Assembly: GCA_963978905.1 (NCBI GenBank)
Contig: OZ022259.1
Coordinates: 55,632,727 to 55,696,726 of the forward strand
Length of the DNA: 64,000 nt
Source: Trichostrongylus colubriformis
Taxonomy: Eukaryota; Nematoda; Chromadorea; Rhabditida; Trichostrongylidae
Reading direction: 5' to 3'
The notes below the pieces were generated by a model. The model ran no database searches, had not been told where the DNA came from, and saw nothing but the letters and a program-made list of their open reading frames with translations. A program made the position numbers and the translations under genes. The stretch's first letter is position 1; every line of letters begins with the position of its first letter. Below, piece after piece: positions 24,984 through 63,715 of this stretch.

Positions 24984-25740
24984 GTCTCTTAATGCGGTTT
25001 TCGTTTTCTTGTAGTTGCTAACGTAATAATCTGTTTTGAATATGCTTTATGTTCGTTAGGACAACCATTCCATCAATGTACGTCTTGTACATATAATCAG
25101 TGAATGAAAACATCGGGCGCGAACCCTGGACTGTCTTTTCTGACCTCATGGTATGCACGTGGCTTCCAAGGGATTGTCATCAGCAGTTGCTTTAGTTGTT
25201 GCCCTCTTTCTTCTGCGTTCTGCGTTCTAGCCAGCTGTACAGGGATATGAGATAAAGGAAACCCAGAATCTCATAACCGTATTACCTTGGTTCTCAAGAA
25301 ACCAGTGTCCATCACACGCCCTCACTGAGTGAAGCTCGTTTATCCTCTCTAGCATTGCAGGTTTCCTTATGCGATAGCAGCTCTCTTGTCCATCGTTCCA
25401 GTGGATCGAGCGACTGCGGTCGTGTTTCTACTCGCTCAGGACATCATTACACATGTAGCTTTTTTACAAGCTTGTGGACATAGCGGCAACACTGAGGCCG
25501 CGGTCATACTCTGCGCAAGACCCGCCGGCTTCCGCGTCAAATATCATCAGCACCGCCGGCACTGGCGTCCACCATGTGCCTGTCACCGTCAAACGGCAGC
25601 ACTTGGTGGAACGCTCCATTTGCAAAATTCTTGACCCAATCATAGGTCGATCGAAATTGCTTTTTTCATGGACTGAGTATTTCAGTGTACGCTCCGCTAA
25701 CCGTGAGAGTAGCTTAACTTGCTGCATGGGTGTTTCTTAC
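24984..25740. other. Unrecognised sequence
   Basis: Contains a solo AGGCCGCGGTCATACTCTGC motif at 25497, a relative of the 17247-17322 palindrome arm. Nothing else identified. Confidence 0.35.
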
Positions 25741-25779
25741 TTCTTGTCCGACCTAAATCCATCTTCCCCACGTTTGGGT

Positions 25780-26225
25780 CATATTGGAACCCAGTTTACA
25801 ATTTTCGGTCTAAACACGGGACGTTCTAGTGCACGCCTTCGCCCACCTTGGGCGGACCTCAACTTGGTCCATATGTGGTCTTCACTTCTTGTCCCATGCC
25901 CTACCCATCCCATACTTGTCCCCATCTCCACAGGTTGCTTTCATTTGAAGTCCAAGCTCCGCCCACTAGCACAAATGCTTCGCCCACTCTGCCTGAGCCT
26001 CTTTCATGACCTAGGAAAACCATTCCTGATCTTAATCTACCTCTTCCTTTGTTTGGAGAACCCCATTTACAATTTTTCTGAAAACGGAGCATTCCAGTGC
26101 ACGCTCGCGCCCACCGTGGGCGCAGTTTACCTTGGTTTATTTGTGATCCTACCTTTTGTCCCATGTCCTACCCATACCATACTTGTCCCCATCTCCACAG
26201 TTCATTTTTCATGTTGTACCTAATT
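25780..26225 (+). repeat. Two tandem ~272-bp units of the family B repeat
   Basis: CCCA(G/T)TTACAATTTT recurs at about 25790 and 26062, and CCATACTTGTCCCCATCTCC at about 25911 and 26178. The units carry the GTGCACGC...CGCCCAC...GTGGGCG motif of the 47-51 kb composite repeat. The open frame across them (25474-26223) is a by-product of the repeat. Confidence 0.6.
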
Positions 26226-26460
26226 TCGTGACAGACGGGCGGACGGCGGGACAGACAGACGAAGCGTTTTATATATATAAATACCAGTTGGCGGGCGCAC
26301 ACTACTGCGCGCCATCCATGGCGATAATGTGTAAAATGGGGTTGATCGGCACGACCACAGTTGTGCATGGAATTAAGTGGAAATTCCTATGCTTTTAGCT
26401 GAGCTATTGAATTGGAAAAAGCAGAGAAGATGGCGTGATAAAAAAGCTTTAGGCATTGAG
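26226..26460. repeat. GACAGAC...TTTTATATATA tail joined to a half MITE
   Basis: TTTCGTGACAGACGGGCGG then GGACAGACAGACGAAGCG and TTTTATATATATA (26225-26282) resembles a retroelement-type tail. It abuts ACCAGTTGGCGGGCGCACAC (26284 on), the left half of the MITE that is complete at 56642-56893, which in turn abuts the tandem array. Confidence 0.55.
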
Positions 26461-27930
26461 AGTCCCAGCTTTACTGCGACGCGAGATATCAATTTCTCGC
26501 CATTCGCCTTTCGAGGATCCTTATCAGTTGTTATCACTTCCGTTCCCTCACCCCTGATGTCCCCTTACCACCCCCTATATCACTTTAAAAATCCAGAGTC
26601 CCAGCTTTGCTGCGACGCGAGATATCAATTTCTCGCCATTCGCCTTTCGAGGCTTTTTATCAGCCCTTATCAGTTGTTATCACTTCCGTTCCCTCACCCC
26701 TGAAGTCCTCTTACCACCCCCTATATCACTTTAAAAATCCAGAGTCCCAGCTTTGCTGCGACGCGAGATATCAATTTCTCGCCATTCGCCTTTCGAGGCT
26801 CCTTATCAGCCCTTATCAGTTGTTATCACTTCCGTTCCCTCGCCCCTGAAGTCCCCTTACCACCCCCTATATCACTTTAAAAATCCAGAGTCCCAGCTTT
26901 GCTGCGACGCGAGATATCAATTTCTCGCCATTCGCCTTTCGAGGCTCCTTATCAGTTGTTATCACTTCCGTTCCCTCACCCCTGATGTCCCCTTACCACC
27001 CCCTATATCACTTTAAGAATCCAGAGTCCCAGCTTTGTTGTGACGCGAGATATCATTTTCTCGCCATTCGCCTTTCGAGGCTCTTTATCAGCCCTTATCA
27101 GTTGTTATCACTTCCGTTCCCTCACCCCTGGAGTCCTCTTACCACCCCCTATATCACTTTAAAAATCCAGAGTCCCAGCTTTGCTGCGACGCGAGATATC
27201 AATTTCTCGCCATTCGCCTTTCGAAGCTCCTTATCAGCCCTTATCAGTTGTTATCACTTCCGTTCCCTCACCCCTGAAGTCCTCTTACCACCCCCTATAT
27301 CACTTTAAAAATCCAGAGTCCCAGCTTTGCTGCGACGCGAGATATCAATTTCTCGCCATTCGCCTTTCGAGGCTCCTTATCAGCCCTTATCAGTTGCTAT
27401 CACTTCCCTTCCCTCACCATTGATGTCCCCTTACCACCCCCTACATCACTTTAAAAATCCAGAGTCCCAGCTTTGCTGCGACGCGAGATGTGAATTTCCC
27501 GCCATGCCTTTCGAGGCTCCTTATCAGCCCTTATCAGTTGTTATCACTTCCGTTCCTTCACCCCTGAAGTCCTCTTACCACCCCCTATATCACTTTAGAA
27601 ATCCAGAGTCCCAGCTTTGCTGCGACGCGAGATATCAATTTCTCGCCATTCGCCTTTCGAGGCTCCTTATCAGCCCTTATCAGTTGCTATCACTTCCCTT
27701 CCCTCACCATTGATGTCCCCTTACCACCCCCTATATCACTTTAAAAATCCAGAGTCCCAGCTTTGCTGCGACGCGTGATGTGAATTTCCCGCCATTCGCC
27801 TTTCGAGGCTCCTTATCAGCCCTTATCAGTTGCTATCACTTCCGTTCCCTCACCACTGATGTTCCCTTACCACCCCTCATATCACTTTAAAAAATCAGAG
27901 TCCCAGCTCTACTGCGACGTGAGATATGAA
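26461..27930 (+). repeat. Tandem array, period 146 bp with 136- and 144-bp variants
   Basis: Unit starts (AGTCCCAGCT) are at 26461, 26597, 26743, 26889, 27025, 27171, 27317, 27463, 27607, 27753 and 27899. Spacings are 136, 146, 146, 136, 146, 146, 146, 144, 146 and 146. The 136-bp units lack one of two 10-bp subrepeats (CAGCCCTTAT beside CAGTTGTTAT). The unit is a family A module ending in GCGACGCGAGATAT. Recurring open frames inside are artefacts of the repeat. Confidence 0.95.
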
Positions 27931-28008
27931 TTTCGTGACAGACGGAGGGACAAAGGGACGGACGGAGGGACAGACAGACTGAGCGTTTTATATATAGTAG
28001 GGATAATA
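27931..28008 (+). repeat. Tail of the tandem-array element
   Basis: The array ends in AATTTCGTGACAGACGGAGG, GGACAGACAGACTGAGCG and TTTTATATATAGTAGGGA, the same tail as at 26225-26282. So the array is an internal expansion within one element that ends here. Confidence 0.55.
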
Positions 28009-29209
28009 TTGTGAGAAATCGCTGAGCTGAACCATCTGGAAAGTTTGTACTCAAAATGCGTTGCGAGTCAGTGTGTGCCAGGATATGGGTGAAATCAAGT
28101 TGCGTGGTCTATCCCGTAAGTCGAAGGCCACTCTCAGACCTCGTCATTCTGCGGTTTTGTAGTGTCGCACTTCCACACGCGATTCTGCAATTTTAAGATT
28201 TAGCAACGCCGCAACTTCACATGCATAGCCGTGGCACCACAAAATCGCAAAATCACGAGCGACGCAAGGATAAATCCAGACATTCGCGCGCGCACCATCT
28301 TTGGCGCTCTAGCGCGGTGTATCTTCTCAGAGTTGAGAAACGCCAAAGTTTCGAGCGGTGTTATTTGACATTCATATACGACAAACATTGGTGCTGATGT
28401 AGTTGGGGTGAGGGAGCGCTCGACTGTTGGCGCTATATTTGTCAAGCTAAGCCGTAGCTGGAAGAGGAACCACTATCTTCATCAATTGTGGCTTAGATAA
28501 AGGGATACATTAAAGTGTACAAATTGACAATTGTGGATGGGACCAGGTGTGGGACGACATCGCGAATATGAGTGCATCTTTCCTCCATCTTCATCAACAC
28601 GAAAGCAATTTCTCATGTCCCACACAGTTCGTAGAGGGAATTTCCGTGAAAGAAAGTTTTCTCCCCTAAGAAAGAGAACGCTATCCAGACCAGGAGATGT
28701 GAGTCTTAGGGGAGCCCTGAACGAGTGAAATATTTTTCATGCGACAAACCCCTCATTGCGCAAGGATATTGTTTCACTCACCCGAAGCACTTTCTCCTTC
28801 CTAGGCTCGGGATGAAGTTCACATCCTTCCCCCTTTACACGAAAAATACAAGTTCTACTGTGGTTGGACGTGAGTTTCAACTTATGGGGAGTAGAAAGGA
28901 GCTTCGAGATGGATGGAACACTTCCTATTTGCAAGAAGGGATTTGCGACGTGGGGAACGATTCTTCCACTTCGCATATTCTTTCTCTTTCTTCACCCCAA
29001 ACCAAATTCGTCACAATAATGAATGTAACAGCCAGTGAAAAGTGTCAATGGCAGCAGTTTGTCACATAGCAATTCAAACAAAGGCATCGGAAGCGCGCGT
29101 GCTGGACTACGGCCACTGCTGGCAGCAAGCCAGAGAGGCTGCGCACGACACGCGCTGCGCGAATGTCTGGATTTATTAATAAGATCATCACGAACTCTAG
29201 CGGCGCCGG
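28009..29209. other. Family F fragment and unrecognised sequence
   Basis: 28130-28270 is a diverged copy of the 11100-11270 inverted repeat. AAATCCAGACATTCGCGCGC at 28273 pairs with GCGCGAATGTCTGGATTTAT near 29157, suggesting the two bound an old ~0.9-kb element. The frame at 28725-29069 has no family resemblance. Confidence 0.4.
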
Positions 29210-29216
29210 TAGGTTG

Positions 29217-30563
29217 CAGAAGAACTTAAACGGCAAAATGTGACATTGCTCTCCCTCGTGCGGTCGCGTCGCGGCTTTCGTACTGGAGCATACTATCTCC
29301 CCCGAGCGCGCTAATCTCCCATCCAAGTGGTCCTGCTTGAGGTGGAATGTCTTCGAAATCGTCGTTTCATTGGTGCTCATTCTGTGAATATCTTTTCTCC
29401 GGGCAGTATTTAATGCACGACGGCCTTGCGCTAAACAAAACGAATTTCTGCTCCTCACTGTACCTATGTATGTAGAACTTTGATTGTGCGTCATCAAAAT
29501 GTCTAGAAATACTGTCAAATAACAAAACACACTAATTAATAATTTCCTAGTTTTTGAGTTACTACTCTAATCCGTTTCTTATAGAGACCAGCCAACTCCT
29601 ATTCAGATTGTCAACTCTTCTTTACCACCTTGTATCATGACCTTCTACGTTACTCGAAGACCCTGAAATACACAGAGCAGACGTATTTTTCTTCAAGGAT
29701 TCGTCAAGTTCGAGCGAAGTAGGAGAGTAGCCGGAAATGGGTCACATAAAGTCAAAATTTTCACTCAAATCAAAGCTTCTTTCCCTCCCTAGGCTTAGGC
29801 TAAAGCAGATGAAACCTCTGCTTTGACGGATGCTTGTTCATGTGGGAGAAGGGGACATCAATTTTAGCCTAAGCCTATGAAGGGAAAGGAGCTTTGACGT
29901 CGACGCAAAGTTGCGTCTCCACCACCCCCCCCCCCCCCCCGACTTTGCTTGACCCCCGGAAAGTTCTATGCGTAGGTATAAGGTAAGTTGTGTGCGCGTA
30001 CGGTTTATCGTTCACTGGCAAACAGTTCGATCCCTCTCAGCGAAACAGCCTAGAATCGTATCACATCAAAGCAACATACCACTCTACAGCTTGTTTTCTA
30101 AAACCTCGAAATCCATGCTAGTTCCGATAACTTGAATTAAAGCAAAAACGATATGAAGGCATATGAAAACTAATACCGCTCAACATGACAGGTTTTAAGA
30201 TTCAGAGGACCCTTGGCTAAAAGATTCTTTAATAGCATTCTGATGGCGCACGCCCATATAATCAAAACAACGCAAGAAGTAGTGGAAACTGAATTCGCTT
30301 CTTCAAAGGAAAGTGGCAAATCCTGCATAAAATACACTGTAAAGACAGTGCACCTTCTGGATAAAGTACACTCCAAAGAAAAGATATTACTGCAATGAGC
30401 AGCAAATGGAAATGTAAAGAGGATAACTACCACATTCCCAGTTAAAAGCAGGACCACATGGCATGGAGGATGCGCTTGGGGAGGTAATATGCCCCAGTAC
30501 GAAAGCCGCGACGCGACCGCACAAGGGAGAGCAATGTCACATTTTGCCGTTTAAGTTCTTCTG
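29217..30563. mobile_element. 1.35-kb DNA transposon with ~90-bp TIRs, hAT-like
   Basis: Left end CAGAAGAACTTAAACGGC and right end GCCGTTTAAGTTCTTCTG are inverted repeats extending about 88 bp with only a few mismatches. TAGGTTG is duplicated at 29210-29216 and 30564-30570; shifting one base gives 8 bp. That size and the CAG start suit hAT, but no transposase is visible, so the class is inferred. The interior also holds a 33-bp inverted pair around CCTAGGCTTAGGCTAAA (29790-29885) and a poly-C run (29923-29940). Confidence 0.8.
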
Positions 30564-30657
30564 TAGGTTGCCTGCCGTCTGTGTTCAAAATCAGTAACTA
30601 CAATCCAATTTGTAAGGTTTTTACAACTGTGAGAATCGTTGTCGGACTTGTTTGGTA

Positions 30658-31392
30658 TCAGCCACGACTTGTATCTTGAGCGTGATCTTTCAAACCTGTT
30701 CGCTGGTAGTGAATATGAGTCGCCTCGTCCGTATATCGCTCCCCTTTTCTTTTGCAATTGTTCGCTTGCATTTTTCGGAGTACAAGATACTGTGTTCTTA
30801 CAGTGGAAATTATATTGTCGTTTTGTTCCTCATCAGTCATTTCGTCAGGTGTCATTGTAGGCTGTCGATCACACAAAGCTAATGTATTTGGAATCAAATG
30901 GGTGTGAATTCAAGGGCTACCTATGTTAAGGTTAGTTTTTCATTTAATAGTTATTTGTCTACGGCTACAGATTATGTTTTTGATTTTTCTTTCTGTTGAT
31001 TCGGTTTGCTTACATGCTTTTTTCGTTGTCAGAGGGAAGTTATAGTGCACAATGAAGGATGGTCTCTATAGTAGCGAAATTCTCCGAAACTCTGTTGTAC
31101 GCATTGCGAAGGTGATGTCCATACTCTATGCGCTGTAAGCGCATTCATAGTTTTGAATTAACGAAATTATGACCTTTTTTCGTTTCTTTTGTATACAAGC
31201 TGTTGTTATCACTTTATTTATATATTCGAACTGATTTGGGGGAAGTGTAGAACTTGCGGGAAATATCAAATACGTATCGATCGAAGAAGTCATAGCATTT
31301 AAACCTTTCTTCACTCCTTCAAGTTGGCGGAGCCAAGAAGTGAATACGTTGTAGTGCACATTTCGGTACAGGATCTTTGCAGCGGATCGCAT
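30658..31392 (-). other. Possible minus-strand exons, function unknown
   Basis: Two stretches look more protein-like than background. One is 31392 to about 31200, starting MRSAAKILYRNVHYNVF. The other, about 30879-30700, follows an acceptor-like ATCGACAG and reads PTMTPDEMTDEEQNDN, with a possible donor at GTTTGA or GTAAGA. I recognise no family and could not fix a consistent joint. They may be a small gene upstream of the YEATS gene on the opposite strand, or chance. Confidence 0.25.
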
Positions 31393-31486
31393 GATTAATG
31401 TAGGAGGTGACGAGCAAGTGTTCCGGTTAGGTCAAGCCATTAGAGTTGAGTGCTGGTCATTCACTATGAGGAGGGCGATTTAACAT

Positions 31487-31563
31487 GGGTGTATATCATT
31501 AGGACAGAAACGTCGCGTGGCCGTGTTCGGCACGCGACGATTCTGTCCTAATGATACACGCCC
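31487..31563. mobile_element. 77-bp hairpin element with 9-bp target duplication
   Basis: The insert starts GGGTGTATATCATTAGGACA and ends TGTCCTAATGATACACGCCC. Its two halves are nearly perfect inverted repeats (about 36 bp each). ATTTAACAT occurs directly on both sides (31478-31486 and 31564-31572). A 9-bp duplication is typical of Mutator-like insertion. A related terminus, TTTCTGTCCTAACGACGTAC, lies at about 41398. Confidence 0.8.
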
Positions 31564-31572
31564 ATTTAACAT

Positions 31573-32683
31573 TTCCGCCAGGCCAAATTTTCATACATAT
31601 TATAATTGATTGATGAGCCTACATTTACTAAACCCTAGCAGTTCTGCATCTCATTTGTTTTTTTTTTTTTGAAATTCAAATTGTAACAAATCAGGCTTTT
31701 GTACATATTGCGAGGCAATCGTTAGGAAGTCGACACAGCCACAGTCGACTTTACCCAATCATAGCATTTGCCTCACACCCTTAGCGTAGAGTTACATAAG
31801 GGGAAAGTCAACTGTACAAATGCAAGAACCGGAGCTGGCAAGCTCAACTGACGAGAGCGTGGCGAAGGTAATAAGAGGGGTTGTACGAGACGGCTCACTC
31901 AATTGTGTGAGGTCGAGTGAATGACAGCAAATCATTGGAGATGGCGAGGACGGAATTCGAATGAGTGCAAAATGGACAGATCTGTACTGTCAAGCGGATA
32001 GCGACTTAGTGCGAGACTGAACGATGAGCGACTGGGAGACATAGCCTCAGCGCAAGGTATAAGCTGGAGACGAATTGTTTGAGGAATTCCCTGAGGGAAG
32101 GACTGATATGTGTTGTTTAGGACTAGTGCAGGGAATAGCTTGGAATCTAAAGGAAGGAGAAGTAGTGGATCCGCAGGAATGGTGGAACACCCACTATTTC
32201 CTTCATCTTTTTCAGTGACATTCCAACCTTTGCCCTTTTACGGTTACCCCCAGTGAGACTAGTAAGCATTACTAAATAACAAATACAGCTTCGGTTTCAG
32301 TACCCACTGCTTTGGTTTGCCGTTATATGCTGTTACCCAGTCCACCTAAATCAGTGACGGCCGCTGTGTTCTATTTGAACTTCAGACTTGATCAAGTTTT
32401 ATTCATTTCATCGAATATTTTCAACCACTGCTATGAAAATAATCATCAGCATATTCTGGAGATTCGTTAGTAAATTACGTGCGATAGCGAGTTTGAAAAC
32501 AGAAGGCGAGAAAGACTGGGAACTTTGGATGCACCATCACCAAATGAAACGGGATTCATCACAACTAATGATCCTGATTTCACGAAATTCTTTTTTTAGC
32601 AAGAATTTCAGTCCATTTTTGATTAACGGTCTCACCTTGGATGACAAATTGTCGGCCAACACTGAATAATTGCCTGCTTTCAG
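31573..32683. other. Region upstream of the first identified YEATS exon
   Basis: It should hold the start codon exon of the YEATS gene unless that lies further upstream. I could not identify it: the expected exon encodes only about 5-15 residues. A T-run (31660-31672) is present. 32388-32669 is open but is not YEATS-like. Confidence 0.4.
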
Positions 32684-60549
<27,866 letters not shown>

Positions 60550-61293
60550 TATCTTTTTGCCAAAGCTTGTCGACAAGGAATTACTTCTACTTCATCTTTT
60601 TTTTTTTGTTGCTTGATTGTATTTTTTTAGTATAGAGGTTTATGTGACGTTCAGCGCCCCACCGTGAAAATTTTTACTGTTTTAATCGCAAGTTACTACT
60701 ATTATCAATAGGTTGTTTTGTTTTGCATTGTTCTTGTTTGCTCTGTGATTTTTCTTCTTGTATCCCTGAGATGCTTGCCCCGGTCCAAGTTTGTGAATTC
60801 GTGCGTTCAGGTATGTTACCATGATCATCCCAGTTATCTCGTATGGTACTGTCAAAAGACTGGTTTTGTTGTCTACGCTGTAAATAATATTTATCCTGTT
60901 TATAGCCAAGTCTTAGCGCTTACGGATCGATGATGCTCCCATAGATTACTTAGAGACGGATATGTGTATCGTTGGCGTTTTTCTTCTTACACATTTGGGT
61001 ATTTATAGCCATTGATTTCGCCCCATCCATTCATACATACGCTAATTATATCTTCAGTCCATCAGATCATACATTTTGTCGATACTCATGCCTTTATATG
61101 ACACTGGACAACTTGTTTTCGGTAAGCGTTTGTTTCTAACTCATGCTCTGCGGCGTTATACCACGGTCTCCGCCTTTGCTAACGAAAATAAATATCAAAG
61201 CTCCTATTATGCGTTCAGTGTTAGGTTCTGTGTATCGATTCCGAATCTATCGATGTACTAGTGTATCTGAGTGGGATGTCAGTGTTCATTTCC
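60550..61293 (+). other. Probable 3' UTR and downstream flank of the YEATS gene
   Basis: AT/T-rich sequence after the TGA with long T-runs (60598-60608, 60621-60630). The nearest clear AATAAA is at 61187-61192, about 640 bp past the stop; closer variant signals may be used. No coding frame of note. Confidence 0.4.
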
Positions 61294-61679
61294 TTAGGCT
61301 GAGGTTATACCGTGCGGACCGTCCGGACCGGTCAGACCGGTCCGCACGGTCCACACGGTGGAATTATCGCGAAATTGCAGACCCCGAAGCACGCTACAAT
61401 AGTTCGCGCGCACTACCCAACTTTTGGAAGCTTCGGAAACAACTTCGGGAACGAAAACACGTTATCTCAAACAAAAAAATAACTAACCATGTTACACGAA
61501 CACACAATCACAAACGAAACGAAAAAAAATTGATGCACAATACAGAGATGCACCGAATATTCGGAAGCTGGGTAGTGCGCGCGCAATTACTGTAGCGTGT
61601 GTCGTGGTCTGCAATTTCGCGATAATTCTATCGTGTGGATCGTGCGGATCGTCGTCCGCACGGTATAACCTCAGCCTTA
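61294..61679. mobile_element. GC-rich MITE with ~130-bp TIRs
   Basis: Starts TAGGCTGAGGTTATACCGTG and ends CGGTATAACCTCAGCCTTA. Arms continue through ATTATCGCGAAATTGCAGAC, GCACGCTACAATAGTT/AATTACTGTAGCGTGT and GCGCGCACTACCCA. The left terminus contains a nested palindrome of GGACCGGTCAGACCGGTCC type. Solo ends of the family are at 10990-11010 and 12250-12266. Confidence 0.8.
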
Positions 61680-61905
61680 CAGGTTAAATGCGCTACAATC
61701 TATTTTTGTATGGGTCGATATACAAACTTGCAGGACATTCTGTCCTACAATACCATTCTGTCCTACAATACCGCACGTCACAGCAAGTTAGTTCCGCCCA
61801 TGACAAATGCGAAAAATGGTCATGCATGGGGCCCTATGAGGAATCGAGCCACGCACATCATGAAAATGCCGTGTTTCCTTTTGGGAACTTGAAATGACGC
61901 ATCGT

Positions 61906-62039
61906 CTTGCACTCCATTCGCGAAAGGTACAGCTTGTTGTACAATCCTAGCTAATAAAATAGTACTCATATGCTTGCACTCCATTCGCGAAAGGTACAGC
62001 TTGGTGTACAATCCTAGCTAATAAAATAGTACTCATATG
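61906..62039 (+). repeat. Tandem duplication of 67 bp
   Basis: Two copies (61906-61972 and 61973-62039) start CTTGCACTCCATTCGCGAAA and end AAATAGTACTCATATG, differing by one base (TTGTTG versus TTGGTG). Very recent. Confidence 0.95.
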
Positions 62040-62813
62040 GGCACTATTCAACTTTCCTCACCCCAGATACCGCCAGTTGGTCAAAAAAATAATTTTCGCT
62101 GAAACTTTGTCTGTAGGGGTTATTTGGGGTGCTGATTACGAATATGACATCGGTTTTTGCCGTTTGCGCCAAACTGGTAAAATTGCACCATGTTGGTGCA
62201 ACGACTCGTTTTCACCAAATTCGCTGGAACTTCGCCCAGGAGGGTTATTGGGGGTGCTGATCACGAATATGACATCCGTTTGAGGCGCTAGCGTCGTTTA
62301 GTTCCATTGCAGTGCAAATGTAGTAGGGGCACCACACTGTTCCCGCAAGTTTTGCCTAAGCCTTGAGGAGCAAGGGAACCTTTCCTTTCCTCTCAAGGCT
62401 TAGGCGAAAATATACACTTGAGTGTGCAATGATGACTGTAGGATAGTATCAAATGAAAGATGATAACGGAATATGACGCTCTCCAGCTATATAAGCACTG
62501 TAGCAGAAATGAACATGACTGGCCCTAACTTGAAAGGCGCTGAAAACGGCACTCGCACTGAATACGAATGTCATATCCGTGAACATATCAGCACCCCAAA
62601 TAACCCCCTAGGCAAAGTTTCAGCGAATTTGGTGAAAACGAGTTGTTGCACCAACATGGTGCAATTGCACCAGTTTTGCGCAAACGGCAAAACGGATGTC
62701 ATATTCGTGATCAGCACCTCAAATAACCCTCCTGGGCGAAGTTTCAGCGAATATTATTTTTTTGACCAACCCGCGATACTGGGGTGGGGAAAGTTGAATA
62801 GTGCCCTCATATG
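62034..62813. repeat. Fold-back repeat with ~260-bp arms and internal direct repeats
   Basis: CATATGGGCACTATTCAACT at the left pairs with AGTTGAATAGTGCCCTCATA at the right. Each arm holds two copies of GTGCTGAT(C/T)ACGAATATGAC (62130 and 62258; inverted at about 62565 and 62695). The spacer contains TTGAGGAGCAAGG...CTCAAGGCTTAGGC (62370-62405). Related fragments: 8250-8320, 8570-8645, 33575-33640 and 40280-40345. Confidence 0.75.
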
Positions 62814-63211
62814 TAGCGATTGGTTGAATGTAGCCATGTAATTGTTAATTCTGTACGTCGTTCGGAGCCTCACAAAGGCTCTAGGCTTCTACTGCATCTA
62901 CAACATGTTTTGTGACTGATTCCAGCGTTTTGAAAAAAAAACAGAAAGCTCATGCATTTTATTCAGTTCTCTGTTTCTGGCTGCTGGAGGCGAAGCTGCG
63001 AAAGGAGTGGGGGGGGGGGTAAGAAATTGAATCCATTGGTTAGATTTGGGTGGATTTTTAGCACTCATTGTTGGTAAAGGGCAGGTACAAAGTGGCGAAT
63101 GGGAAGTTTGCAGTACAGTGCGAGCCCTTCGCCCTGGGTAAAGTGGTACGAACGACTTTCTTCGCACCTAGTGTACGAAGAGGTAATTACTGCTTCGCAC
63201 CTATAATAATA

Positions 63212-63715
63212 TTAGGTTGTTGCAAAAATATTTTCGATTTAGAGGTATGTATAAAATAAGTAGATTTTTTACCACTATTCCATCCCAAGGAACGCCAGGC
63301 ATACCACTTGGTGGGTTTTTTTTCTGCTCTCTCAGAAACTTCTATGAATGTCGCTCTATGTTTTCCAGCCGGCCTTTTCCAGGGCTGCGTATAATCATGA
63401 ACCGACGCGACTATCGAGTCATCATGCTTTATGAGTTTAAATTGGAACACTCCGCAGCGGAGGCAGCTCGTAATCTCAGCAGTGTTTTTGGGACGAATTG
63501 TCCTTGCGAACGAACAGTGGAGCTGTGGTTTAAAAAATTTGCTTCTGGCGATTTTGATCTCAAAGAGAAGTCGGGTCACGGCCGCAGGTCATCGCTTAAT
63601 GATCAAGATTTAAGGAGAGCCGTCGAAGCAAATCCGGAGACGAATACTCGTACGTTAGCAGAAGACCTAGGCGTACATTAATTTACAGTGGCCAGACATT
63701 TGCTGACAATGGGCA
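63212..63715 (+). pseudogene. Mariner element, 5' part, near-intact N-terminus
   Basis: A TA-flanked terminus TTAGGTTGTTGCAAAAATAT (63212) is followed at 63397 by MNRRDYRVIMLYEFKLEHSA, ERTVELWFKKFASGDFDLKE and TRTLAEDLGVH (63217-63681 open). The codon after LGVH is TAA where mariners have a Gln codon, then FTVARHLLTMGN continues in frame to about 63715. After that the mariner sequence stops abruptly at unrelated GC-rich sequence. The family's catalytic half is absent from the window, so it is truncated or interrupted. Confidence 0.85.

Noticed and set aside
25474..26223. 249-codon plus-strand frame
   Set aside because: Crosses two tandem units of the family B repeat; no domain, and the sequence repeats with the unit.
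26377..27713. Series of 80-128 codon frames with repeated SPYHPLYHFKNPESQLCCD
   Set aside because: Direct product of the 136/146-bp tandem array; the unit length is not a multiple of three and the frames shift between units.
26461..27930. CRISPR-like array
   Set aside because: Units are 136-146 bp and repeated throughout, with no short repeat and unique spacer pattern, and the genome is eukaryotic.
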